From Halalkalibacter alkaliphilus (GTDB lineage: Bacteria > Bacillota > Bacilli > Bacillales > Bacillaceae_D): 64,000 nt of DNA. Numbering within the stretch: the first letter of the stretch is position 1; each line of letters opens with the position of its first letter. Under the pieces are notes generated by a model that did no database searches, was not told where the DNA came from, and saw only the letters and a program-made list of their open reading frames with translations. Below, one piece after another: positions 7,759 through 15,889 of this stretch. The stretch lies in the NCBI RefSeq assembly GCF_023555415.1, contig NZ_JAKRYL010000006.1:124001-188000 (forward strand). The letters run 5' to 3'. Position numbers and translations under genes: made by a program.

Positions 7759-9120
7759 CTATTTCTTCTGCTTCTTTTTCATTGGATTCCTTGGGAAAGA
7801 AATGGAAAATCTCACCCCTGATTTTGTATTTTCGACTTTAGGCGAACCACCATGTAATTCAGTAATTCTTTTTACAATCGCAAGACCCAGTCCAAACTTC
7901 CCTTTATTCCCCTTGTAAAATGGGTTAAAAAGTTGTGGTAAATCTTGAGTCGGAATCGAATCACCGTTATTCTCTACTGTAATAAGTACCTGCTCTTCTT
8001 TTAAGGAAGCTTTCATCCATATGGTATCTTTCGCATACCTGAGCGCATTTTCTACTAAATTTTCTAATAGAACTTCAAGTTGTTCAATATCTCCTGAGAA
8101 ACGTGTTTCAGCACCTTCGACTAATATTTTGACGTCTTCCCTTTGCACACGGAACCTTTCTTCTATTTGAAAAGCGATTTGTCCAAATATAATCTCTTCA
8201 TGCTTTGGACTTTCTTCCTTTAACGAATCTAATTTAGTGTAATATAACATATCAATGACGCGACGTTCCATCCTATTCGCTTCCTCAATAATTACATCCA
8301 TTGTTTGTTCCATGTTATTTTTAGGCAAAATGCCGTCCTTAACGGAATGAGCATAACTTTTAATAACCATTATTGGTGTTTTTAGTTCATGTGAAGCATG
8401 TTGAATAAATGTTTTCTGTGCACGATCATATAGATTTAAGTTTTGACGCATTCGTTCAAATTGATCTGACAACCTTTGGAAATCTTCATCACCTTTCCAC
8501 TTCAATGGTTCTTGCCAATCACGATTTGCTATAAGTTCTAAATGATTGCCCAAAATAATGAGTGGTTGGCGTAAATAATGCTTTAACCAAATAGCAGGAA
8601 TTAAACTTAAACAACTTGTCAAAAGGAGTATATAAAGCAACCTCTCCCAGAGTCGGTTGACCATTTGATCGCGATACGTATCCCACATATAGGAGATATG
8701 AAAGGCCGGACGTTCATCAATTTGCGCTTTAGTAATAACATAGAAAACGGTTGCACCACCATATTGAATCTCATAACGACCACGGTTAGCTTCTTGTTTA
8801 TAGGCATTTTGGGCCATTTCCTGAAGTACTTCTTTTGGTGGAGGAGCTCCCTCTGTCGCACGTCCTAATGTATCATATATTAAAAAGTGTCCTACCCTTC
8901 CTGGGTCTCGATCTGTAAACTCATGTTCATTCCTAGGGTTAATTAAATCAAGTAATGGGTATGCACTTCTGATTTGTTCATGTTCAATGATTCGGTACGT
9001 TTCTTCAGTCATCGTCCCTTTAATGGAGATCGGGTATATAATTATAATGGATAGAACGACGATAACAATGATCGATATAAACGCGAGCCAGATGCGCTGC
9101 GTTAAATTAACTTTAATCAT
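7759..9120 (-). CDS. cssS: Secretion-stress sensor histidine kinase CssS
   Basis: CssS senses misfolded exported proteins at the membrane and phosphorylates CssR, which switches on quality-control proteases of the HtrA type. The 453-aa product has TM1 (about 10-32), an extracytoplasmic domain (33-157), TM2 (158-179, ending IPAIWLKHYL as in B. subtilis CssS), a HAMP linker and an H-box with H244 in HASHELKTPIMVIKSYAHSV. The N-box (LLENLVENALRYA) and G-box (GLGLAIVKRITELHGG) follow. It overlaps cssR by four bases (ATGA), so the two are translationally coupled. Confidence 0.85.
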   Translation of the reverse strand: MIKVNLTQRIWLAFISIIVIVVLSIIIIYPISIKGTMTEETYRIIEHEQIRSAYPLLDLINPRNEHEFTDRDPGRVGHFLIYDTLGRATEGAPPPKEVLQEMAQNAYKQEANRGRYEIQYGGATVFYVITKAQIDERPAFHISYMWDTYRDQMVNRLWERLLYILLLTSCLSLIPAIWLKHYLRQPLIILGNHLELIANRDWQEPLKWKGDEDFQRLSDQFERMRQNLNLYDRAQKTFIQHASHELKTPIMVIKSYAHSVKDGILPKNNMEQTMDVIIEEANRMERRVIDMLYYTKLDSLKEESPKHEEIIFGQIAFQIEERFRVQREDVKILVEGAETRFSGDIEQLEVLLENLVENALRYAKDTIWMKASLKEEQVLITVENNGDSIPTQDLPQLFNPFYKGNKGKFGLGLAIVKRITELHGGSPKVENTKSGVRFSISFPRNPMKKKQKK

Positions 9121-9800
9121 GAAGACAAGATCCTATAACCGTAACCATACAACGTTTCGAGATGAACCCTAGGCATTTTTTTACGTACTCGTCTTACCAC
9201 ATCATCAACTGCACGCTCAGACCCGAAATAATTCTCGCCCCAAACATATTCAATTATTTTCTCCCTTGAAAAAGCCTTTCCTACTTCCCCTGTAAGAAGC
9301 AAAATTAAATCCATTTCTTTTGTGGTCAGATCAACCAATTGCTCTCCTTCTGCCTCTTCATCAACAACTGTTCGTCCAATTGGATCAATAGTATATTGAT
9401 TTAATTCAATTTTCTTTTGTTCTTGTGTTGAAACCCCGTACACTCTATTTAGTAATTTCTTTGCTCGTATAATCAATTCTTGTGGTAAGAAAGGTTTCGC
9501 TAAATAATCATCACTCCCCATTTCAAGCCCTAATACTCGATCCAAATCTTGATCCCTTGCTGAAATAAATATAACTGGCGTATCCGTTTCCTCTTTAACT
9601 GCCTTCAATAATTGATAACCATCTGTTCCTGGTAACATTATATCAAGAATCCATAAATGAGGTTTGTCCATAATAGCATCACGAGCTGCATCACCATCAT
9701 TAAAGACTTTAACATTCCAACCTTCTTTCTCTAAATAGGCTTTTAACACCTCAGACAAATTCTCTTCATCTTCAACTAAATAGACAAGATATTCACCCAT
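9117..9800 (-). CDS. cssR: Secretion-stress response regulator CssR
   Basis: This OmpR-type regulator partners with CssS. The 227-aa product has a receiver domain with acidic pocket E10/D11/E12, phosphoacceptor D53 in HLWILDIMLP and K102 in YLAKPFLPQELIIR, and a C-terminal winged helix (about 128-225) ending VHLETLYGYGYRILSS. The wording around D53 and K102 matches remembered B. subtilis CssR closely. The ATG at 9800 is preferred because AAGGAGGAAA precedes it. A palindrome covers the probable -35 region of its promoter (separate entry). The target htrA genes are not in this window. Confidence 0.9.
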   Translation of the reverse strand: MGEYLVYLVEDEENLSEVLKAYLEKEGWNVKVFNDGDAARDAIMDKPHLWILDIMLPGTDGYQLLKAVKEETDTPVIFISARDQDLDRVLGLEMGSDDYLAKPFLPQELIIRAKKLLNRVYGVSTQEQKKIELNQYTIDPIGRTVVDEEAEGEQLVDLTTKEMDLILLLTGEVGKAFSREKIIEYVWGENYFGSERAVDDVVRRVRKKMPRVHLETLYGYGYRILSS

Positions 9801-9845
9801 ATCTGTTTCCTCCTTATAAAACACTCTAAATACAATCTATTTTAT

Positions 9846-9880
9846 ATTGTATCTTATTTTAATCGATGAAACGAGTTTCA
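9846..9880 (-). promoter_or_regulatory. cssRS promoter with candidate operator dyad
   Basis: On the minus strand TACAAT (9851-9846) is a good -10. About 15 bases upstream lies the perfect palindrome TGAAACTCGTTTCA (9880-9867), overlapping where the -35 should be. It is a plausible binding site for CssR autoregulation or another regulator; this is inference only. Confidence 0.4.
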
Positions 9881-10090
9881 GGTATAAGAACCGCTACTAT
9901 CAAACATAATTACACTTTTTCTCATAATCAAGCAAGTTTAGATACTTTTCGGGAAACATTTCCTCATTTCGCTATTTCCCGGGTAAAACTGACGAAAATA
10001 AATTGAATACGACAAAAAGCAACCAAGCCTCTAATGACGTTGATTGCTTATTAAAACACGCAATATAAATTAGTTATTTCAACAGTGTGA

Positions 10091-10561
10091 TTACACTAGC
10101 GTTGCAATAGCTGTTAAAGCAGCAAGTGGTAAGATTAAACGATTCCACCCTAGAGGACGCGGATATGGACCATAAGGGTAGGGGTAATATGGATATGGAG
10201 AATAGTATGGGTATGGAGAATAGTATGGGTATGGAGAATAGTATGGGTATGGAGAATAGAAACCTGCTGGATAATACCTTTCATTTCTTTCCTGTCTAGC
10301 CATTGGCTCTTGTGGATGATGGGCATACGCATGATCATACTCCTGACCAGACGGATACATCGATTGAACATCTGTCCCTTGCATCAATTGTGCCAAATCC
10401 ATATACTGTCCTGTTTCATCAACAGGAACCATAACATAGACGTTGTGATCATCTACATGCTCAATAATCCCAGAATATCCATGTTGGCCACTGACTTGCA
10501 ATTGAACTGGCTGATGTAAGTAGTTTTGACACTGCATTTTCATATTTTGGTGGTGACTCAT
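10091..10561 (-). CDS. Tyr/Pro-rich repeat protein
   Basis: This 156-aa protein has an N-terminal domain (about 1-65) that reads like a small beta fold (QPVQLQVSGQHGYSGIIEHV). A hydrophilic linker is followed by a YSPYPY repeat region (about 103-130) and a hydrophobic C-terminus (LILPLAALTAIATLV). The start follows a GGAGGAGAT-type ribosome site. Such proteins occur in Bacillus spore coats and surface layers, but I cannot assign it. The repeat is also a DNA repeat (see the 10195-10265 entry). Confidence 0.7.
   Translation of the reverse strand: MSHHQNMKMQCQNYLHQPVQLQVSGQHGYSGIIEHVDDHNVYVMVPVDETGQYMDLAQLMQGTDVQSMYPSGQEYDHAYAHHPQEPMARQERNERYYPAGFYSPYPYYSPYPYYSPYPYYSPYPYYPYPYGPYPRPLGWNRLILPLAALTAIATLV
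10195..10265 (-). repeat. 18-bp tandem repeat inside the Tyr/Pro-rich gene
   Basis: The motif TATGGAGAATAGTATGGG recurs head to tail about four times on the plus strand, encoding YSPYPY units on the minus strand. Copies are almost identical, so the repeat number is probably variable. Confidence 0.85.
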
Positions 10562-10652
10562 TTCATCTCCTCCTTTTCAATTATAGCCTATTCAGAAAAG
10601 AAAGTTTGGGTGAATGCTGATTGGCTCTACCTCTTTTCTCTTTTCATATAAA

Positions 10653-10679
10653 AAAGCATAGCGGCGATCGCTATGCTTT
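10653..10679 (-). terminator. Terminator after yidC
   Basis: AAAGCATAGCG (10653-10663) pairs perfectly with CGCTATGCTTT (10669-10679), and the minus strand continues into T-rich sequence. It lies ten bases beyond the yidC stop. Confidence 0.8.
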
Positions 10680-10689
10680 AAATAGTTAT

Positions 10690-11454
10690 TTACGTTTTGC
10701 TTACTTGAGCAGTTTGTTGTTCAAAACGAGTTACAGTAAAATATGTTTGAACAATCATGAAAATATTCCCTACCACCCAATACAATGAAAGCGCTGATGG
10801 CAGTGTCATACCTGCTACAATAATCATAACTGGCATAATATACATCATCATCTTCATCTGATCATTTAACTGTGCCGCAGTCATTCTCACCTGCATAAAT
10901 GTCGTAGCACCTGCAATTAGAGGTAACAAGTACAAAGGATCAGGATTCCCTAAATCAAACCATAAAAACGTATGAAGGGCGATTTGTTCTGTCCTCATAA
11001 TCGCGAAATAAAATGCCATCATGACTGGTAGTTGAACAAATAAAGGAAGACAACCAGCCATAGGATTAACACCATGTTGTTGGTAAAGAGAGAATAATTC
11101 CTTCTGCATCTCTTGCTGTTTTTTCGGGTCTTTCTTCGTAGCCTCTTTATACTTATTTTGTAATTTTTCCATCTCGGGACGTAGAGTTTGTAAAGCTCTA
11201 GTACTTTTTTGTTGTTTCAATACTAACGGGAGCAAAGACAACCTGACTACAATCGTCACTAATACAATTGCTAAACCATAGCTTCCATTAAATAACTCAG
11301 CAACATAAATAAGTAGCCATGACATTGGATATACGAAAAAATGGTTCCATATACCTTCAGTCTCCGCTGTTATCGGAACATGCTCTACACTTCCACAAGC
11401 TGTCATTGTCACTAAGATCCCCAAGAATAATAACAAAATGGCTATTTTTTTCAC
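10690..11454 (-). CDS. yidC: Membrane protein insertase YidC (YidC2/YqjG type)
   Basis: YidC/OxaA inserts membrane proteins with or without SecYEG. The 254-aa Gram-positive form starts with a lipoprotein signal (lipobox TMTAC, C20), has about five TM helices, and keeps the conserved membrane Arg (R71 in [12 protein letters not shown]). The basic coiled loop [16 protein letters not shown] and the [18 protein letters not shown] helix are typical. Translation starts at GTG 11454 behind AAGGAGGA. That ribosome site is partly buried in a stem-loop formed with the end of the upstream small gene, which is the layout of B. subtilis mifM-yqjG; for that reason I favour the regulated YidC2 paralogue. 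Confidence 0.9.
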   Translation of the reverse strand: MKKIAILLLFLGILVTMTACGSVEHVPITAETEGIWNHFFVYPMSWLLIYVAELFNGSYGLAIVLVTIVVRLSLLPLVLKQQKSTRALQTLRPEMEKLQNKYKEATKKDPKKQQEMQKELFSLYQQHGVNPMAGCLPLFVQLPVMMAFYFAIMRTEQIALHTFLWFDLGNPDPLYLLPLIAGATTFMQVRMTAAQLNDQMKMMMYIMPVMIIVAGMTLPSALSLYWVVGNIFMIVQTYFTVTRFEQQTAQVSKT

Positions 11455-11460
11455 AAAAGT

Positions 11461-11502
11461 TCCTCCTTGTTGTTTTCGTTTTTACATTTAGAAAACAACA
11501 AG
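11461..11502 (-). promoter_or_regulatory. Stem-loop occluding the yidC ribosome-binding site
   Basis: On the minus strand CTTGTTGTTTTC (11502-11491) is perfectly complementary to GAAAACAACAAG (11477-11466), a 12-bp stem with a 13-base loop. The 3' arm runs into the Shine-Dalgarno AAGGAGGA (11468-11461). The 5' arm encodes the last four sense codons (L-V-V-F) of the upstream leader gene, so a ribosome paused there would open the stem. Confidence 0.8.
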
Positions 11503-11757
11503 AATAGGGTCTTCATCATCTTGATTTTTATGATCAATAAACGAAGGAATTTTTGGTCGATACTGTTTTGAAGATGGTTGGATAAGACTTGAATTTACAT
11601 CTGCTTGATCATCCATATGAATATACTGTCTGTTCCAACTCGTTCGTAGCTCCCATTCAATCATCAAAACATTAGCTTTAGTAAAAGCAGCTACTACTAA
11701 GACTGTCATGATGACTGTTACCCATACCATGGTCATATCAGATACAATTTCAATCAA
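11488..11757 (-). CDS. MifM-like membrane leader peptide upstream of yidC (candidate arrest sensor)
   Basis: The protein has 89 aa from a TTG start at 11757, which follows GAGGAGGTG at good spacing; an upstream ATG (11784) has no ribosome site. It has an acidic N-terminus, one TM helix (about 9-31), then a hydrophilic tail ending DDEDPILVVF. MifM of B. subtilis (95 aa) is a YidC substrate with an N-terminal TM whose translation arrests near an acidic DEED patch, opening a stem-loop and allowing translation of yidC2. Here the TM, the acidic patch, the stop codon inside the loop and the stem are all present, but I cannot align the rest of the MifM arrest sequence. Function by arrest is inference. 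Confidence 0.65.
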   Translation of the reverse strand: MIEIVSDMTMVWVTVIMTVLVVAAFTKANVLMIEWELRTSWNRQYIHMDDQADVNSSLIQPSSKQYRPKIPSFIDHKNQDDEDPILVVF

Positions 11758-11848
11758 CTTATCCACCTCCTCTATTACGTTCATCTTATCACAAAATTAT
11801 TAGCTAAACAAAAGACAGTTAAAACCAATCCTCACATATAAACTTATA

Positions 11849-13699
11849 TTATTGATAAAATCTTAAAAGGTCTCCATAAATCACTTTATCTGAGAGATCT
11901 AAATCTAATTTAGCTTTTTCAAAGTATGGTTCACAATTCTCTAGCTGAGTTTCAAGTTCACTACCTTTATCGTAGCACAGTCCCTTCGTATAGACGACCT
12001 CATCCGTAATAAAACTTCTGTCACGTAATACAGTAAAGGACTGGCGTTCTTCAGAAAATAAATCGGATCCAAATTGAACATCTGCAATAGAATCAATTCC
12101 AAGTAAATGCATAATTGTAGGTTTAATATCAATTTGGCCTGATACCGTATGACTGACTTTAGGCTCATGTCCCGGAATATGAATAAGCATTGGAACCCTT
12201 TGTAATTGTATGTGATCAAATGGAGTGAGTTTTTCCTTCCCCAAAAACAAACTCATCGCTTTATGATGGTACTCAGAGATGCCATAGTGATCACCATATA
12301 GAATAAAAATAGAATCTTCGTAGATGCCTTCCTCTTTCACTCTCTCAAAAAAATGTTCGACTGCGTAATCCATATACCTTACTGTAGGAAAATAACGATT
12401 TAATGTCCCACTGTTTGAATTGAATTCATTTATCAGTTTATCATCTTCTCCTAATTCAAATGGGAAATGATTCGTTAACGTGATCAGCTTTGTATAATAA
12501 GGCTTTGGTTGAGTTTTTAATAAGTCAATCGATTGTTCAAAGAAGTCTAAATCCTTTAACCCCCAACCAACTGAGTTTTCTTCGTTAACAATATACGAAG
12601 CAATATCATAAAATTTGTCATAACCAAATTGCAAATACATCATATCTCTATTCCAAAAGCTTTTGTTATTTGCATGCATGACAGCAGTGTAGTAACCCTC
12701 TTCATTAACAATTTCCGGTAAACTATTATACTCATTTCCTGCATGAGTAAAAAATACAGATCCACTCTCTCTACCAAATAAAGAATTCGCAACTAAGAAT
12801 TCTGAATCCGACGTTTTCCCTTGTGCCGTTTGGTGATAAAACTGATCAAAGTAGTAGCTTTCCTCAATCAATTGATTAAGAAATGGAGTAATTTCTTCAC
12901 CGTCAATCGTTTCATTAATAACAAAACTTTGAAGAGATTCCAAAGATAAGACAATAACGTTCTTTCCTTCTGCAATTCCAAACAATTCAGTGTTCGGTTC
13001 CTTATAGTTCTCATTTCTGTAACGAATCACTTCATCAATATCTGAGCTCTCTGCAAATACTCGCTGTGCTTTTGAATGGGATTGAACATAAATATCGTAT
13101 AAATGATAATTCATAATCCCAATGTTCTTCACTAACATCTCTCTGTCAAATGCCCTTGTTAGTAATTGAGGTCTTTCCAGTTGAGCAACACTAATATTTA
13201 GGGTGAATAAAAGTGCTGTTACGCCTAGCAAAAGGACAGGCTCTCTCTTCCCCCTTACCTGTAACGGAACCACTTTTTTAATCACAATAAAAAGAAGCAC
13301 TAGAATATCTAATAGTAGGATTAAATCTCCCCACCTAACTAATTCTGTGATACTTCCTTGTACATCCTGTGCATTACTAGTTTGAAACAATACAGGCCAT
13401 GTAAGAAAGTCATTAAAAAAACGAAAATATAAAAGGTTAAAATATAAAATACATGTACCTATGAAACTTAATATTACTACCAATAGATTTCTTGTTTTCC
13501 CGCTAAACAGAAAACTGATACCAATTAAGAGTACTGCTGAACTTATTGGATTCATTAATAAAAGTATTTCTTGTAGGAGATTATCAGTTTGAATTTGAAA
13601 GCCCAATTTATAAAGTGCATACGTTTTTAAACATAAAAAAAAGACAGCTATCAAAAAAAATCTCAGTCTAATAAATACGGCTTTTACCTTAGCAGCCAA
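11849..13699 (-). CDS. ltaS: Lipoteichoic acid synthase family enzyme
   Basis: Enzymes of this family polymerise or prime glycerol phosphate from phosphatidylglycerol on the outer membrane face. The 616-aa product has five N-terminal TM helices (to about residue 172) and an extracellular sulfatase-type domain. Metal and catalytic sites visible are E254 (LSLESLQSF), the nucleophile T296 in AQGKTSDSEF and the late GDHYGISEYHHKAMS motif. It reads TTG at 13699 behind GAGAGGAG. Bacilli carry several paralogues (LtaS, YfnI, YqgS, YvgJ); which one this is cannot be decided by eye. It is monocistronic. Confidence 0.88.
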   Translation of the reverse strand: MAAKVKAVFIRLRFFLIAVFFLCLKTYALYKLGFQIQTDNLLQEILLLMNPISSAVLLIGISFLFSGKTRNLLVVILSFIGTCILYFNLLYFRFFNDFLTWPVLFQTSNAQDVQGSITELVRWGDLILLLDILVLLFIVIKKVVPLQVRGKREPVLLLGVTALLFTLNISVAQLERPQLLTRAFDREMLVKNIGIMNYHLYDIYVQSHSKAQRVFAESSDIDEVIRYRNENYKEPNTELFGIAEGKNVIVLSLESLQSFVINETIDGEEITPFLNQLIEESYYFDQFYHQTAQGKTSDSEFLVANSLFGRESGSVFFTHAGNEYNSLPEIVNEEGYYTAVMHANNKSFWNRDMMYLQFGYDKFYDIASYIVNEENSVGWGLKDLDFFEQSIDLLKTQPKPYYTKLITLTNHFPFELGEDDKLINEFNSNSGTLNRYFPTVRYMDYAVEHFFERVKEEGIYEDSIFILYGDHYGISEYHHKAMSLFLGKEKLTPFDHIQLQRVPMLIHIPGHEPKVSHTVSGQIDIKPTIMHLLGIDSIADVQFGSDLFSEERQSFTVLRDRSFITDEVVYTKGLCYDKGSELETQLENCEPYFEKAKLDLDLSDKVIYGDLLRFYQ

Positions 13700-13842
13700 T
13701 TTCGATTACTCCTCTCACTAAAAAACATTTTTTTACAAATGTGAACTACCTTATAATATATTATTCTTTTCTAGCTACAAGTCAATAAAAATAATTCTAT
13801 TATTACAGTTTCCTTGTATGAACTGTTAAAAAATAAAAAAGA

Positions 13843-13882
13843 GGCTTTCTCAAAAGGTCCGTTCTTGACCTTTGAGAAAGCC
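13843..13882 (-). terminator. Terminator after the HAD gene
   Basis: GGCTTTCTCAAAAGGTC pairs with GACCTTTGAGAAAGCC (one bulge). The minus strand then reads CTCTTTTTTATTTTTT. It shares the CAAAAGGTC/GACCTTTG core with terminators at 6.0, 15.8 and 19.4 kb. Confidence 0.85.
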
Positions 13883-13900
13883 CGTAGACATAAAAGAATT

Positions 13901-14743
13901 TTATAATTGCACTCTCAATTGTTTGCGAAATACTTCCCGAATCATGTAGGAAACCCCATTTTGTTCATTTGAACGAGTCAACCAATCTGCCACTTCTTTA
14001 ACTGAATCAGTTGCATTTCCCATCGCCACACCTAAACCTACTTGATTAACCATATCAACATCAGTATTTTGTGATCCAACAGCTACCATTTCATCGGCTC
14101 TTATTCCTAGGTACTGGCCTAATGTTTGTAATCCTCTTGCCTTAGAAACTCCTGCGCTTACAATCTCAAACCTACCCGGAGCCGATTCAAGCACTCTAAC
14201 TCCAGCAGACATTTCTTCAATCTGCCTAATAGCTCGCTTTTGATCCTCTTTTTCGAAGAACTGAACTTGAATTTTTGGAGGAGCCATTGGCTCTTGCATA
14301 AGCTGTTCACAAACAGAGTCTACGAATCGAATAGGATAAAATAATGGATCCCCTACCCCAATAGTCATTTTTGCTATCAAATGATTCCTCTGTTTCACTT
14401 TATTACCGATCGAGAAATCTTCATGTAACACTCGTATGTGACAATCATACCTCTCTAAAATATCCACAACTTGTAGAGCTTTCTCTTCTTGTATTCTTCG
14501 TACAAAAATAGGTTCATCTGCATTTTGAGCAATAAATGCTCCATCACTTGTAATAAGACACCCATCTACTTTCAATGCTTTTGCAATCTTTTTCGCAGAT
14601 GGGTATGGTCTTGACGTCGCAAGAGTCACATACACTCCTTTTTCCTTAACATACTGAATTGCATCCTTGGTTTGTTTCGTAATTTTAGAATTTGACCTTA
14701 ATATGGTTCCATCGATGTTCAGGGCTAGCAGTTTATAAGTCAT
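13901..14743 (-). CDS. Cof-type HAD phosphatase with Asn in the nucleophile position
   Basis: This 280-aa protein of the Cof/YhaX class has HAD motif I LLALNIDGTIL (9-12: N-I-D-G), motif II YVTLATSRP and a C-terminal GSQNTDVDMVNQVG motif IV; a type IIB cap lies between. In active HAD phosphatases motif I is DxDGT; here the first Asp reads Asn, which should remove the nucleophile unless Asn is deamidated or the protein has another role. Motif IV also reads SQNTDVDM rather than GDxxND. Relatives act on sugar phosphates or FMN. The start follows AGGGGGA. Confidence 0.8.
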   Translation of the reverse strand: MTYKLLALNIDGTILRSNSKITKQTKDAIQYVKEKGVYVTLATSRPYPSAKKIAKALKVDGCLITSDGAFIAQNADEPIFVRRIQEEKALQVVDILERYDCHIRVLHEDFSIGNKVKQRNHLIAKMTIGVGDPLFYPIRFVDSVCEQLMQEPMAPPKIQVQFFEKEDQKRAIRQIEEMSAGVRVLESAPGRFEIVSAGVSKARGLQTLGQYLGIRADEMVAVGSQNTDVDMVNQVGLGVAMGNATDSVKEVADWLTRSNEQNGVSYMIREVFRKQLRVQL

Positions 14744-14955
14744 TGTCGTAAGTCCCCCTTCTTCATGTTGTCCCTATGCTTTGAGCAACAATAAATGGCT
14801 TGCTCTTTATAAGTAAGACTATGAAGATAGCTCGTTTATTAGAACCTAGACGAAGTACCGAATCTTTTCTATACTTTAATTACTGCATAAAAAGCGAATT
14901 ATATTTCTATTTATACTTACTTACTGTTAAAAGAAAATATTTTAAGAGGGGTCTT

Positions 14956-15141
14956 ATGAAAAAAGTTGCATCTTACTATTTATTACCTGTTGTCTTTTTC
15001 TTACTACTTTCTGCTTCACAATTATATGGGCAAACCTTACAAGCAATTCTCATGACCATACTTGGCTCAGCTTGTATGGGCCTTTTAACTGGTTTCGTTA
15101 TTCACATTGCAATGATTGTTAAGAAAAAGGTATCCAAATAA
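14956..15141 (+). CDS. Small two-TM membrane protein
   Basis: This 61-aa protein has two hydrophobic segments (about 6-24 and 30-54), a basic start (MKKVASYYLLPVVFFLLL) and a basic tail (KKKVSK). AAGAGGGG precedes the ATG at 14956; the longer in-frame reading from 14800 lacks a ribosome site. It is followed by a terminator. The family is not recognised; the hydrophobic pattern is typical of short Bacillus membrane proteins of unknown function. Confidence 0.55.
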   Translation: MKKVASYYLLPVVFFLLLSASQLYGQTLQAILMTILGSACMGLLTGFVIHIAMIVKKKVSK

Positions 15142-15197
15142 AGAGGGCACAAAAAAAGAATAACGGTTTTAGTTTTAGAAAAGTAACAATAGACATA

Positions 15198-15226
15198 GCG
15201 TACCAATTCGCAATGATTTGGTACGC
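15198..15226 (+). terminator. Terminator after the 61-aa gene
   Basis: GCGTACCAA (15198-15206) pairs with TTGGTACGC (15218-15226), followed by CTGTTTTCTTT. Confidence 0.7.
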
Positions 15227-15260
15227 CTGTTTTCTTTGGTAATTAAACGTTTTAGGAAAA

Positions 15261-15578
15261 GGTCTTCATAAAGCTGATGAAGACCCAAACAGACAAAAAA
15301 GCATGGGAATGAGCCTTCATAAAGACGATGAAGACACAAATAGGCAAAAAAGTATGGGAATGAGTCTTCATAAAGCTGATGAAGACCCAAACAGACAAAA
15401 AAGCATGGGAATGAGCCTTCATAAAGACGATGAAGACCCAAATAGGCAAAAAAGTATGGGAATGAGCCTTCATAAAGACGATGAAGACCCAAATAGACAA
15501 AAAAGCATGGGAATGAGCCTTCATAAAGACGATGAAGACACAAATAGACAAAAAAACATGAAAAAAATACTTCATACA
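15261..15578. repeat. 51-bp tandem repeat, about six copies
   Basis: ATGGGAATG recurs at 15303, 15354, 15405, 15456 and 15507, with diverged half-units at both ends. Each unit contains the short inverted repeat CTTCAT-7-ATGAAG. Because 51 is divisible by three, several frames stay open; the plus frame would repeat MGMSLHKDDEDPNRQKS. No start in any frame has a convincing Shine-Dalgarno, so I treat this as a non-coding minisatellite. Confidence 0.85.
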
Positions 15579-15834
15579 AACCAATATAAATTATTCTTGT
15601 TGATACAACAGCATCTTCAAGTAACGGAAGCATTAGTTGAAAAGAAAATACGAGCAAAAACGCACTGGTACTTTCAATAAACTTTTAACTAGTGCGTTTT
15701 TATATGCTATTTGTAATGTTAATTCGTTTCTGATTAGAATACCAAATTCGCCGTTAAATATTGTGAATTAGCGTTTCCCCTCCCAAAATTGAACCCGTTT
15801 TGTTAGTCTTTTTTTCAGTGCCGTCAAAGAAAAA

Positions 15835-15872
15835 GGGTTGTTCCAAAAGGTCTTTGACCTTTGGAACAACCC
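15835..15872 (-). terminator. Terminator after yheA
   Basis: GGGTTGTTCCAAAAGGTC (15835-15852) pairs with GACCTTTGGAACAACCC (15856-15872), and the minus strand continues CTTTTTC. It is the same AAAAGGTC/GACCTTT family as other terminators here. Confidence 0.85.
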
Positions 15873-15889
15873 CAAACTCATTATCATAT

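Larger units (their letters stand above)
15227..15889. other. Repeat-bearing intergenic region
   Basis: Outside the 51-bp repeat block and the terminator before yheA, I see no gene with a ribosome-binding site in this stretch. Long open frames over the repeats on both strands follow from the 51-bp (17-codon) periodicity. Confidence 0.6.

Noticed and set aside
15175-15680. Open frames of 110-160 codons over the 51-bp repeats (both strands)
   Set aside because: They exist because the repeat period is divisible by three. None has a ribosome site, and three frames are open at once.
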